Below, piece by piece: positions 28,301 through 37,073 of a DNA stretch of 37,513 bases. The notes beneath the pieces were generated by a model that was not told where the DNA came from, did no database searches, and saw only the letters and a list, made by a program, of their open reading frames with translations. Location of the stretch: the NCBI GenBank assembly GCA_001275005.1, contig JWZX01002932.1:1-37513 (forward strand). The letters are read 5' to 3'. This stretch comes from Chrysochromulina tobinii. Its lineage: Eukaryota > Haptophyta > Prymnesiales > Chrysochromulinaceae. Every line of letters starts with the position of its first letter. Positions within the stretch are counted from its first letter, which is position 1. A program made the position numbers and the translations under genes.

Positions 28301-29982
28301 TCGCATCGACTGTCGCCTTCTCCAACCACGCCACCTGCGCCGACACCTCTGCTACTCCCGGGGCGTGGCTTCCCTAGAATTGGCTGCTCCAAGCCCTCAG
28401 GCCACCAATCGTCGTAGTCGTCATCGGCGCGCGTAGCCTTCGCCTCGGCTCCCGGGGCGGCATCCTTCACGGGCGCGAGGGACTCGGAGTCCTCGGCGCC
28501 GCTCTTTTGGAGCCCTCCATGGTGCCGTTCGACAAAGGCTCGCACCTCCGTCTCCAGGTGGAAAGCATCGATCCCCGTATGCTTATGGCAGAGCTGCAGT
28601 ATAAACTCGTGCCGGTCCGGAAGTGGCATCGCGACAAACCGCCCCCAGTCGTCCTCTGTTAATGAATCAAGCACATCCTGCAGCTTGCCCGGTAGGCCGT
28701 CGCGCAGCGCCCAAAACTGAAGCCGGCCGCGCGCGCCCGGCGTGCCGCCTTCCCTATGCCTCACTTCTCGTTCCACCTTAACTGCGGCCACCGTTCTTTT
28801 GGCGAGCCTGCCGCGGCTAATATTCTGAATCTTCTGCGCGGCCTGCTGTCGTTCCTCCTTCTCCTTGCGCGCCTTCTTGCCTCGCACCTTGGCCTGCACC
28901 TTGCTCGCCGCCGCGCGCTTCTGCTGGCTGCTCCCCACGCTCTTGGCAGCCTTCTGGCGGTAGTTAACCTCCTCCTCTTCCTCCTCCTCCTCCTCCACCT
29001 CAGCCTTTTGGCGCTTTGCCTTTGGTGGCGGTGGCGTCACCTCCGCCGTACCAGTCGGTGCCGGTGGTGGAGGCGGCGGCGCCTCCTCCTCCTCTTCATC
29101 AAAAGTCTCGTCAAACACGCAAGCGGCCTCATCCTTCCAGACAAAGGTCATCATGATGACGTTGCCGTTGGCGTCCGTCACCGGGTACGATACGGTCACT
29201 GTTCCAAAGAGCATCCACAGGAAGGCCGCGTACTCATGCCCGCTGATTCCCGCCGTCCACGTGTCTGCAAGCTCAAAGAAGGCGTCCATAAAGCGCTTGC
29301 GTGAGAGGGTGGGCGCGCCTTTCGAGTCGTTCTTCCAGTCCTCGGCAATCGTCTTCTCCGCATCCACTGGGTCGAAGTTCTTGATCATGACGCGGTAGAT
29401 GCGGCGCAGCATGATTGCATGCCCCTCCTGGTGTAGCTCGTTAGCATTTGGATCGCCTCCCGAGTGCAAGCTGCGTTGTGCGGCCTCCCAGAAAGCTTGC
29501 AATGCCTCGAGCACGCGCCGGTCGTGCCGGAGCTTCTGCCGCTCACGCATCTTCTCTTCCGTGGCCAGGCTGGCGTCGCCCTGCTGCCACATCTCGAGCT
29601 TCTCAAGATCCGCCTCCGACTCTACGACGGTTGTGACTGTGCCGCTCGCCATGCTCTCCTCTTCGGCGGTAAGCGCCTTCTTCACCTTTGTATCGAAGCC
29701 CAAGGAGCGCAGGATGGCTTCACCGTGTTTCGCACCCGCGCGAAGCTTGGCCATGTACCGGTCGTGGTTTGAGCTTTTTGTTTCACTCTTGCCCCAGGCG
29801 GCCAAGGCGCCCTTTCCTCCAAGCGCGACGCTAGACGTCAGCCGGCGCTTCATCTTAGCGAGCGACCGTGCAAAGTTTGAGACCTTATGCCATCGCAGGC
29901 CCGCCTTTGATACTGGGCGAGGGCCAGCACCTGAAGCAGCAGTGGCGGCGGCAGTCGCACCCTGTTGGCGTGCTGGACCCAT
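25225..29982 (-). CDS. Giant PDZ/IQ multidomain protein, possibly flagellar
   Basis: 1585 residues from ATG 29982 (MGPARQQGATAAATAASGAG), no intron required. Order: a helical N-terminus; a calcium-sensor-like helical module about 190-262 (IYRVMIKNFDPVDAEKTIAE, LADTWTAGISGHEYAAFLWM), a pattern I associate with algal flagellar-associated proteins; Pro and poly-Glu tracts; two IQ motifs about 358-400 (AASKVQAKVRGKKARK, AAQKIQNISRGRLAKR) for calmodulin or EF-hand partners; a helical segment (LQDVLDSLTEDDWGRFVAMP); and a PDZ-like domain about 616-696 (PFKITLTWRYPDGFGLTV, KVALGDRVIAVNDNEI). A further conserved-looking block follows at about 884-1010 (DEYWQRYETLNWTGIEMRPT), then a long disordered Ser/Pro tail with a VEASRPQSR unit repeated three times (27432-27507). 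A scaffold role, perhaps in cilia, is inferred from the domains. Confidence 0.8.
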   Translation of the reverse strand: MGPARQQGATAAATAASGAGPRPVSKAGLRWHKVSNFARSLAKMKRRLTSSVALGGKGALAAWGKSETKSSNHDRYMAKLRAGAKHGEAILRSLGFDTKVKKALTAEEESMASGTVTTVVESEADLEKLEMWQQGDASLATEEKMRERQKLRHDRRVLEALQAFWEAAQRSLHSGGDPNANELHQEGHAIMLRRIYRVMIKNFDPVDAEKTIAEDWKNDSKGAPTLSRKRFMDAFFELADTWTAGISGHEYAAFLWMLFGTVTVSYPVTDANGNVIMMTFVWKDEAACVFDETFDEEEEEAPPPPPPAPTGTAEVTPPPPKAKRQKAEVEEEEEEEEEVNYRQKAAKSVGSSQQKRAAASKVQAKVRGKKARKEKEERQQAAQKIQNISRGRLAKRTVAAVKVEREVRHREGGTPGARGRLQFWALRDGLPGKLQDVLDSLTEDDWGRFVAMPLPDRHEFILQLCHKHTGIDAFHLETEVRAFVERHHGGLQKSGAEDSESLAPVKDAAPGAEAKATRADDDYDDWWPEGLEQPILGKPRPGSSRGVGAGGVVGEGDSRCEPSASSAPAAEAEASAPVELLMLTSRPLTGKRRSFLESYTGGEGIFDPSKLELPGAGRPFKITLTWRYPDGFGLTVDSENVVTGIKTDDAPRTMRKVALGDRVIAVNDNEITREKPVKMFTDGSSEGQQATFTLIRLATADAVEEASAPAPATDWPMVVGRPKTPTSRPASSRPQRSRTPPRPGSSRPDSRGSSRGSTLSPPPSRGGPRPEPPPSDMPPVDHTSSKEGSTSSSRLPSRQSNRRTIHMQPRLSHEAVGEGSGEVGSRVEASRPQSRVEASRPQSRVEASRPQSPPSVEFALDGNHVPLRGRSACSTRSSHTNMSAMPPRRARVVVPSPMDEYWQRYETLNWTGIEMRPTTGRELRNKLLISALGYGVRDFTKVQLERIGVRHLHGDEFVQFGDGFLAVAPHVMDSSWFERHPSLQLSQPYFKLAVGAKDCNEHVHRMTPRAFAIGRTDHSQREVGARVEGAHDSAGATAADAALEGGAPELLQSSNSSGASAVAAGGGGPRHAKMLIAAAPMNLLPRRGSPIPIEPSPPSDSLGVVPSPITQYLAFLDERRPPPPTRPSSNTTSFVEGSGYGYGGSERSHMGTHDVSFGMSASLTSSAVLCESAVQSARTSSAAGGSWYNAIRSSASYKEDVYSREFDARAAEAIEQLTPADVANQFTTAWVTPTVGRQGRFQAIAPRGPGRRSPPPSIPTVLDPHRSQLGPAMPLMRPLPIKLPISGAGCPGVARPPRNPPSVPPSLPVPPARNSSSPRGLGPPVPEWMQHAEDRAAWRLPGTSTETSEPRWYEPRWQQRHVKSQYTTDTTLYDGAVGPDGTLFRPSTKSESRDAASDSHRDHASEFTRPPSPVGSSVTTSAVWRDPLGNVYESVYEHDPPRRSVGSWTGYTLVDTSYASTASATSRPDYAPATAIATGPATAPAPFGAQSVPASPSSSRVSRGGMRSPRLQLQPRRPPRSSALSERSHSQPVSPRGPRPPLSSSPLPTLGDTGHSRRFPMPPNASLGLGWIGHGGVLPELPAQA

Positions 29983-30931
29983 CCTTCGGTGTGCAAGCCT
30001 TTCCACACGAAAAGATCTGCGGTGTCACCTCTGACGAGCCGATTGGAGGCAAACCTCTTGCCACTGCTGAAGTCTCGTCGAGCGTACTGCCGCCCGTGTC
30101 GTCCGCGTGGTCTTGTCGTTGCGGACGCGGCTCACCGTCGCAAAATAGAACGACAAGGCGACTTCAAAGAAACGCTACCGGTACAGTACTGTACCGGTAA
30201 AAAGACAACGCTACCGGGTACCGGTCAACTTTCGCACTCGCGTTCATGCGCGTTGACACGACCTCTTCGCTACTGGTCCTATTGCTTGGAGCCCTTTCGC
30301 TTTTGGAGCTTTGGTCAGTCCCTTCTTTCGAAGAACGCCCGTGCGCTCGACGTGTGTGGTGACTTTATACTTATTTGAGATGTGATGGCCAAAGGCTCCG
30401 CTCGGTGGACCGCCTACCCGCTACCGCGCATCCACGCCGCGGAGGCGGTTGCCGGTACATCGAGCGAGTTGCCGAGATCGCTGTTCGGCGCATGTGTTTG
30501 GCATTGACCGGAGACCGTGTCAAGGGGAGACCGTAAGTGTAAGTAAGTAAGAAAGTGGCAGCGTACAGACGTGGCGAGGGGGATACCCAGGCATACAGGG
30601 CATGTCGTGTACGGTGTTATTGACCCATGACCGGAGACCGATATTCCCGATGTTCAACTTGAAGTTCAACATGATGTTGTATAGAATTTTCACATTTCAG
30701 AGACGCTCGCACATCACGGTGGTCTAGTCCAACTGGTTACGTGTCCTCGTGTCGACCGGGCCGGCGGTACCTCTAAATCCCACCGGTCGATGAATCGCTT
30801 GCGTTTTGTGTGTTCGCACGTGTCGACCAATGATCTATGATGTCGGACAGTGTTCGTGGAAGAGCGATGTAAGCGTGACGAGTGTTAATGAAGTGTGTAT
30901 CATGCCGTGCAAGCCTTCATCTCCGCAATTG
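29983..30931. other. Spacer upstream of the PDZ/IQ gene
   Basis: 949 bp holding the promoter of the PDZ/IQ gene and the 3' end of the WKF gene. It contains the 24-bp palindrome at 30176-30199 and an 8-bp inverted pair (TCGACCGG and CCGGTCGA near 30752 and 30784). Open frames are short and unconvincing. Confidence 0.5.
30176..30199. repeat. Perfect 24-bp palindrome next to a repeat-end fragment
   Basis: The half-sites TACCGGTACAGT and its exact complement meet at 30187/30188. The right side continues as ACCGGTAAAAAGACA, the reverse complement of the TGTCTTTTTACCGGT end of the dispersed repeat. It may be the joined ends of two repeat copies in opposite orientation. Confidence 0.8.
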
Positions 30932-31504
30932 TCACTGCTCGAATTCTTGACTACTCTTTGCCGCCACGAGTGCGTTCAACACTCGCAGCGCGCGTGCTCG
31001 TTGGATTTTGAGCATAGCTCTCTGCTCCTCGAGTGCTGCTATGCCGCCATCCTGGGCTGCGCCACCGCCACCGCCCGTCTCATTGTCCTCGTCGTCCTCC
31101 TCATCAGCAGCATCAGCATCAGCAGCAAGCTCCTTTCTTGCAGCCACCCGCGCCTCGAGAGCCAGCTCATCCTTCTCAGCACTGGTTGCGACCTGTTTCG
31201 CCTGCTCGATAGTCTTGGTGGCAGTTCCTTCGGGCAGCGTCTGCAGGTAATTGAGCAGATGCTTGAACGAGTCCCGAGAGACTCGATGACTGTGAGGCCA
31301 TCCCTTGAGCAAGAATGTCTGACGAGACTTGCTAAACTTCCAAGTCGCATTAGGCTCCTTCCGAACCGCCCACTGCTCAAGGTATTCACTTGCAGCAGCT
31401 GCGGCTGCACCGCCAGCCGTTGCCGCTGAGGCTGCAGCATCTGGCTTGCGCGCTTTGAGCTTCTTCTTGCGCCGTTGCTTTGCCTTGACAGATCCTTTAC
31501 CCAT
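30932..31504 (-). CDS. WKF-domain nucleolar protein (C7orf50-like)
   Basis: 190 residues from ATG 31504 (MGKGSVKAKQRRKKKLKARK); the frame continues upstream to 31651 without a better start. The Lys/Arg-rich N-terminus looks like a nucleolar signal. The core about residues 39-100 contains YLEQWAVRKEPNATWKFSKS, RQTFLLKGWPHSHRVSRDSF and KHLLNYLQTLPEGTATKTI, the WKF domain that defines the C7orf50 family, with the WKF tripeptide intact. The C-terminal half has an Asp/Glu-rich tract and a helical end (MLKIQRARALRVLNALV). Family members are nucleolar and linked to ribosome production; the exact role is not settled. All three genes from 25225 to 37073 are on this strand. Confidence 0.88.
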   Translation of the reverse strand: MGKGSVKAKQRRKKKLKARKPDAAASAATAGGAAAAAASEYLEQWAVRKEPNATWKFSKSRQTFLLKGWPHSHRVSRDSFKHLLNYLQTLPEGTATKTIEQAKQVATSAEKDELALEARVAARKELAADADAADEEDDEDNETGGGGGAAQDGGIAALEEQRAMLKIQRARALRVLNALVAAKSSQEFEQ

Positions 31505-31780
31505 CGGATCGTTCGTGTATGAACACCTGTCGCTCTTGGTCCGGAGGCTGCTCAGAAGCCGGACGACGTGCGCGCGGAGCCTGTGTGGACGGCTCTTGCC
31601 ACGCGGCAGCACGACAGAGCGTCGCCTTGGGCGGATTGCGAAAACAAGCACGTCAATGACGACTGCGGGACTAGGATTTTGTGCTTGAAAAGCACTATGG
31701 GTGTTCCAGCACGTGTGATCATTTGTTCAGCCATGGCGCGCACACTCTGGAAATGCAGCGTCATTCCCTACTGCAATTCC
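31505..31780. other. Spacer between minus-strand genes
   Basis: 276 bp: 5' region of the WKF gene and 3' region of the EF-hand gene. No repeat, RNA gene or clear core promoter seen. Confidence 0.4.
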
Positions 31781-33119
31781 CTACCCTACTCCAGGTCCAC
31801 GCGGCACCTCAGCGGCGTCGCTACTGCTGGCCTTCCCGGCCACCCTGGCATTGATCGCCTCCACCTCGGCCGCGCGCTCCACTGCGGCCTGCTTCTCCTT
31901 CTTGAGCCTCTTCGTCGACGCAGCCTTGAGCAGCGAGTTGATCTGATCGGCTTCAGCTTTCGTCTTACGGAGCTTTTCAAGAGTCCGAGCTCCCTCCTTC
32001 TCAGCTGCGGCCATCTTGGTGCCCTCGATCATTACAGCTGGATCCATGGCCGTCCAATTGATCTTCTCGCCCGTCGCAGCTGCCTTCTCCATCAGATCTG
32101 CCGCCTGCTGCCGCGCCGCCAGCCGCGCCACTTCCAGTTCGGCGGCTGCCTCCGCAGATTTAGCAGCTTTTTGGGCTGCGGCCCTCGCAGCATCGGCTTG
32201 AGCCGCCTCTTGGGACGTCCTTTCAACGGCCAGCGCCTCGGTAGCCGCCACAGCGGCGGTCACGCGCGCTTCGTCGTCAGCACGCTCCACCGCTTTGTCA
32301 GCACGCTGCACCGTTTCGTCAGCACGCTCCACCGCTTTGTCAGCACGCTGTACCGTTTCGTCATCACGCTGCACCGCTGCCCGCTCCGCTGCCGCGCGCT
32401 CCACAAGTGCCTGTTCTGCCGCTGCGAGCTCTGCTGCTGCCTTCTCTGCCACCTCTTGCTCCGCCGTGACCTGCTGCACAGCTACTCTCTCTGCAGCCGC
32501 TCGCTCCGCTAGCGCTCGTTCCGTCGCCGCCTTCTCTGCTGCCGCAGCCATCTCTGCTGCCGCCGCCATCTCTGCCGCCGCAGTCTTCTCTGCCGTCGCC
32601 GCCTTCGCTGCCGCCGCCTTCTCTGCTGCCACCTTCTCTGCTGCCACCTTCTCCGCTGCCACCTTCTCTGCTGCCGCATCCTCTGCTGCAGCATCCTCTG
32701 CTGCCGCCTGCCGCGCGGCGGCCCTCTCTGCCGTAATGCGCTCGGTCTCCTGCCTCTCCGCCTGCTGCTTCTCCGCAGCAGCCCATCGCGCCTCCTGCTC
32801 TGCTGCCTCCACGCCCATGGCTGCTTTCGCCGCCTCCATCGCAGCAGCGCTCAAGTTGGGAGGCACATACTCTCTGGGAACGTATGGCTCAGCACGGCTC
32901 GGCGTCTGTGTCGGAGCTGCCGAGGGAGGAGCAGACGGAGGAGGCGCACATGCGGGAGGCGCGACCAGCGAGGCCTCCGCATCAACGTCCACCTCAGCTA
33001 CCTCAGCTGCAGCCTTGGCCTCCGCCGCCGCCTCGGGTACGGGCGCCGCCTCGGGCGCGGGGGCCGGCGCAAAGGCCAAAGCAGCTGCTTCGGCCGCCAC
33101 AGTATCGGTCGCCGCCGCC

Positions 33120-33199
<80 letters not shown>

Positions 33200-36100
33200 C
33201 ACCGCCGCCGCCTGTGCAACATCTGCCGCCCGCACCTGTGCTTGAGCAGCGACCCGCGCCTCAGCCTCAGCCGCCGCCTTCATCTCGGCAACTTTGGCCC
33301 TATCAGCGTTGCCCCTCTCAATGGCTTGCAGCCTCGTGGCTGCCTCCTGCTGTGCACTCGCCTCCGCCGCCTCCGCCGCTGCTACTGCCGCCTGCGCCGC
33401 CTGCACCTCCGCGGCCGCCTTCTGCGCTGCCAACCGCGCGTCAGCCTCTTTTTGAGCCTTGAGCGCGGCAAGTTTGGCCCTATCCTTCTTGCCCCTCTCG
33501 ATAGCCTGCAGCTTCGTGGCTGCCTCCGCCTCCGCTGCAACCCTCTCCGCCTCCGCTGCAGCCCTCTGAGCTGCGGCTGCCTCCGCTGCGGCCCTCTGCA
33601 CCTGCGCTGAAATCCTCTCAGCCTCGGCCGCCGCAGCTGCCGCCGCCTCGGCGAGGATTGCTTTCACGACGGCCTCCTCCTCATCGGCTTCCTGCAGGAT
33701 TGCCGCCTCGTCGGCGTCCTCCTTCGCACGGTGCGCCGCCGCCCTGTCGTCGGCTGCGAGTCGTGCATCCACACGGCGCTTCGCCTCCAACTTGGCCTGT
33801 TCTAGGAGCTCCTGCTCCTGCTTCTCCCTTTCCAATCGCTCCGTGAGCAGCTGCTCTTCCTTCCGGTGGGCGCTCGCCTGCGCCGCAGCTTTCGCTGCCG
33901 CCGCCGCCGCCGCCACTTCCGCCGCCTCCGCCGCCGCTGCTGCCTCTTCCGCCGCCGCCAAAGCCGCCAAAGCCGCCTCCGCCTCCGCCTCCGCCTCAGC
34001 GATCGCCTTGGTTGCAGCTTCCGCTCTGCGATGCGAGTCCACATAACGAGCCCGAGTAGCGTTACCACGCTGCGTGGCCTGGAGCATGGTGGCCGCCTCG
34101 ACCTCAGCAGCCGCACGCTCCTCGGCGCTGAGCTCGGTGATGGGTTGCCTCCGAGGCAGGGCCTCGGCGCTGGGCTCGCTGACGGACTGCGCGACGCCCC
34201 AAACCTCTTCGTACGTGGTTTCCCCCACCTCGGGCGGTGGGGGCGGCAATGCTGCTATGGGGGTTGAGGCGTTGGCGGCCGCAACGGCTGGCGGGGAGTC
34301 GGAAGACAAGGGTGCGCGTGGGGGCGGCGTCTCCTCGATAGGCTCCAGCGCCGCCGGCACTCGCAGCGATCCTGACAGTTCCGGCGGCTCCGTAACTGCA
34401 CGGACACTCGCAGCGATCACCCCCTCCACCACGGCCTCTCCGGGGGTTTGAGGCCTGCTGACGGCCCGGAGACTCGCCGCGATCACCCCCTCCACCACAA
34501 CCTCCGCAGGCGTTTTGGGCCTTTCAGCGGTCACTGCCTGGGCACTCGCAGCGATACCCCCCTCCACGGTCTCGGCAGGGGATGGGGGCCTGCCGCCGGT
34601 CAGGACGCTCGCAGCAATCCCCTCCTCCACGGGAGCGTACGGCTCGGGCAGATCTTGGCACAAATCTCGGACGCTCGCAGCGATCCCCTCCACGGGAGCG
34701 GACGGCTCGGGCAGATCTTGGCACAAATCTCGGACGCTCGCAGCAATCCCCTCCTCCACGGGAGCGGACGGCTCGGGCGGATTTTTGTACTCCACAGGAG
34801 CATAGGGCTCGGTGGGGGACATGGCGGGGGAAGAAGGCGCGGGGGTCTGTGCCGCCGACGGTGGAGCAGATGGAGGGGAGCCAGGGGGCGCGCCGATCGG
34901 CACGGCCTCGGCGCCAGAGCCCATCTCAACGATCGGCGCGGCTTCCGCGCCCGTCACGGCACCCGCGTTGTGATGGGCACCCGCGTCCTCATCCGGAACA
35001 GCATCGGCCGTCTCATCTGGCTGCACCTCGCCCCCCTCCTCCACCGCCTCCTCGTCCGCCTCCGCCACCGCTGACGCCTCGCGCGACACTGTCGCCCTTG
35101 CAACGGGCGCAGCCGACGGCGCAAATGCAAGCGCGGCGTCATTGATGGACGCCAAATCAATTTTGAAACTGATATTCACCTGTGGGGAGAGTCGAGCGCC
35201 GTGGTGAGCACTTGCATGCCAACGGCCACGTGGACGCCCAATCAATTTTGAAACTGATATTCACCTGGATCGGCGCGGGCGCCGCCGCTTCGTCGGCCAA
35301 CCCCTCAGCCACCGCCCCGCGCACGCGACGGTCCACAGCCGCTGAGGGTGCAAAGACGGGCGCAAAGTAGTCTGCCACGTCCTCTGCCACCGGTTGGACT
35401 ATGGCTAGCGACTTCGTCGGGCGCGCGTCGAGCTGCACGGCGACGGGCGGGGCGGCGGCGGGCGCAGTTTCTCTCAGGCTCTTGGTCCGTATAGGCGGCA
35501 GCCCTTGTTCCTTGCTGGCGAGGTGATGCAACTGACGCTCGAGGGGAGTCGGCGGTCCCTCAGATGAGCGAGTGAGTGGCACACGTCCATCTGCTTCCTT
35601 GAACGTCTTCGGAGGTTGCTGCCCATAGCATAGCTGCGGATGTCTACGAGTCACGCCGTGGTGAGCACTTGCATGCGGCGGCTTTGGACGGCTTCGGATC
35701 GGCGAGAGGCCCCCCGCACTTCGGCCAGGGCTGGAACCGCGGCTGTGGCTCGGGCTGGAGCCTCTCGATCGGCGGTTAGGGCTCGACCCGATCTCCCCGA
35801 TCTCCCTCGAGATCTCCCCGTCGTCCGGCGGCGGGCGCGCCCGCGGCTGCAGCTGGCTAAGCGGCGTTGCGAGCTGGACAAGCTCATCCGTCGTGGGCGG
35901 AGGCAGTATCGGGCGCCGGGCGGGCGGGGGCACGAAGGGGGTGATGCAAGATTTGGGCTCGGGCGCCACGTGACGCTTGGCGAGCTCGACGGCAGATCGC
36001 GCTCTCGGCCGATCTCGGTCGATCTCGATGGCGGAGCTCCGGCTGAGGCCGCCGTTCTCTACGCTCACGCCGCCGCCGCTGCGACTTGCGCCTCCGTCCG

Positions 36101-37073
36101 CACCACCCCCGGCGCCGCCCTGGCTGCTGAGCTCTTGCAGCCGCATCAGGCGAGACAGGTTCGATTGCCGCCGAGTTGCCCACAGGCGTCGCTCCGCCTG
36201 TAACCGTCGAAGGTCGTGCTGCTCCTGCGACGCCGAGCTGCGTGCCGAGTTGGACATTCGGCTGGAGCGTGGCGTGGCCGAGGTGGCGGTCGAAGTCTCT
36301 CCAGTCCATGGCGAGCCCGGGGGTGGGTGCGGCGTGAGCGCTGGCGGGAGCGCCGTGGCGAGCGCCGAGGCGTCGTGGCGAGCGCTCGGCTCGGCGGACG
36401 CGAGGGCTCCTCGGGGCGAGTGCATTGGCAGCATGCGCGGCCGAAATGTCGCCCTCAGCTGCTGGTTGAGCTCCGCAAAATCGATGGAGCCCGACTCATT
36501 GGCATCCAACGACGTGAAGAGCTTGTCGACGACGGAGGCCGACGCCTCGTAGCCGAGGAACGAGAAGGCGCGCTCAAACTCATTGCGGGTGACGACGCCG
36601 TTGCCGTCCAGGTCCCATGACGTGAACAGGTCGATGACGCGCACGCGATTCACGCGCAGGAGCTCCTTGAGCTGCTCGGCCGCGGTCGCGTCGTCCACAG
36701 CGTCGAGCTTGATCGTTGAGTCAAGTGCCTGTCCTCGCTCGCCGTGTGCCGCCTGGCGTAGCGAGAAGTTGTAGTTGTGGTGGTTCAGGCCTTTCTTGCC
36801 GTCATTCTGCCCAGCCTCCTCCAAATGGCGTTGGTGGTAGGTTTTGGGGTGGTAGAAGCCCGGTTTGCCCGCAATCGGCTCGAGCTCAGCTAGAGCTGCC
36901 TCCCGCTCCCTTACTCTCTGGTCATGGGTCAGCTGTTTTCTCACGATGCGCGTCTCCACCTCCTTTGCTTTGACCGCGGTCTTGATGCGCTCCCACCGCT
37001 GCAACGCCGAAAGTTGATACTCCGCAGCGCGGCTCGAGGGCAGGGCGCCAAGCCCATGTGAAGTTCTCCACAT
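31781..37073 (-). CDS. EF-hand / IQ / Ala-rich coiled-coil giant protein
   Basis: Two exons (37073-35265 and 35179-31781), 1735 residues from ATG 37073 ([20 protein letters not shown]). Two complete EF-hand loops are visible: D154-E165 ([12 protein letters not shown]) and D190-E201 ([12 protein letters not shown]), so it should bind calcium. A Pro/Ser/Arg-rich disordered region follows, including a read-through copy of the introner module (35644-35676). After the intron (APIQ to [10 protein letters not shown]) comes a segment of imperfect repeats of about 22 residues ([23 protein letters not shown]). Then there are several hundred residues of Ala/Glu coiled coil with three IQ-like motifs ([52 protein letters not shown]) and AEKVAAEK and [12 protein letters not shown] arrays. 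Likely a cytoskeletal or basal-body calcium-responsive scaffold, by inference. Retaining the intron would stop translation soon after the EF-hand half. Confidence 0.85.
32270..32370. repeat. Coding minisatellite, about 18/36-nt units
   Basis: Alternating units read on the minus strand as [13 protein letters not shown], repeated between about 32270 and 32370 within the coiled-coil gene. Likely length-variable between strains. Confidence 0.75.
33113..33202. repeat. Coding minisatellite, 15-nt units
   Basis: At least five near-identical CCTCGGCCGCCGCTG units, read on the minus strand as AAAEA pentads in the coiled-coil gene. Confidence 0.8.
34605..34800. repeat. Coding tandem repeat, about 66-nt units
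   Basis: Three units containing CGGCTCGGGCAGATCTTGG and ACGCTCGCAGC(A/G)ATCCCCTCC, each coding on the minus strand for about 22 residues ([12 protein letters not shown] with a PVEEGIAAS flank). Confidence 0.8.
35180..35264 (-). other. Intron of the EF-hand gene (85 nt) with 37-bp exon-edge duplication
   Basis: 35146-35182 and 35231-35267 are identical but for one base over 37 bp. The intron starts with GTGAATATCAG and ends CTCTCCCCACAG, and the next exon starts GTGAATATCAG again. The 48 bp between the copies (35183-35230) is essentially the introner module. Removal restores the frame (phase 0). Confidence 0.9.
35644..35676 (-). repeat. Introner module copy inside coding sequence
   Basis: Reads on the minus strand GCATGCAAGTGCTCACCACG GCGTGA then CTCGTAG. 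It matches the first part of the module in the intron 35180-35264, but the pyrimidine-CCCCACAG end is replaced. It is in frame (HASAHHGVT) and probably retained. Confidence 0.7.

Noticed and set aside
30715-30795. tRNA-like stretch with GGTCTAGTCCAACTGG and CTCTAAATCCC
   Set aside because: The B-box is broken and no cloverleaf could be drawn; only an 8-bp TCGACCGG/CCGGTCGA pair remains.
31568-33245. Plus-strand frames of 314 and 316 residues opposite the coiled-coil gene
   Set aside because: They are antisense shadows of Ala/Glu repeats (Ser/Ala and Cys/Arg-rich), with no independent support.
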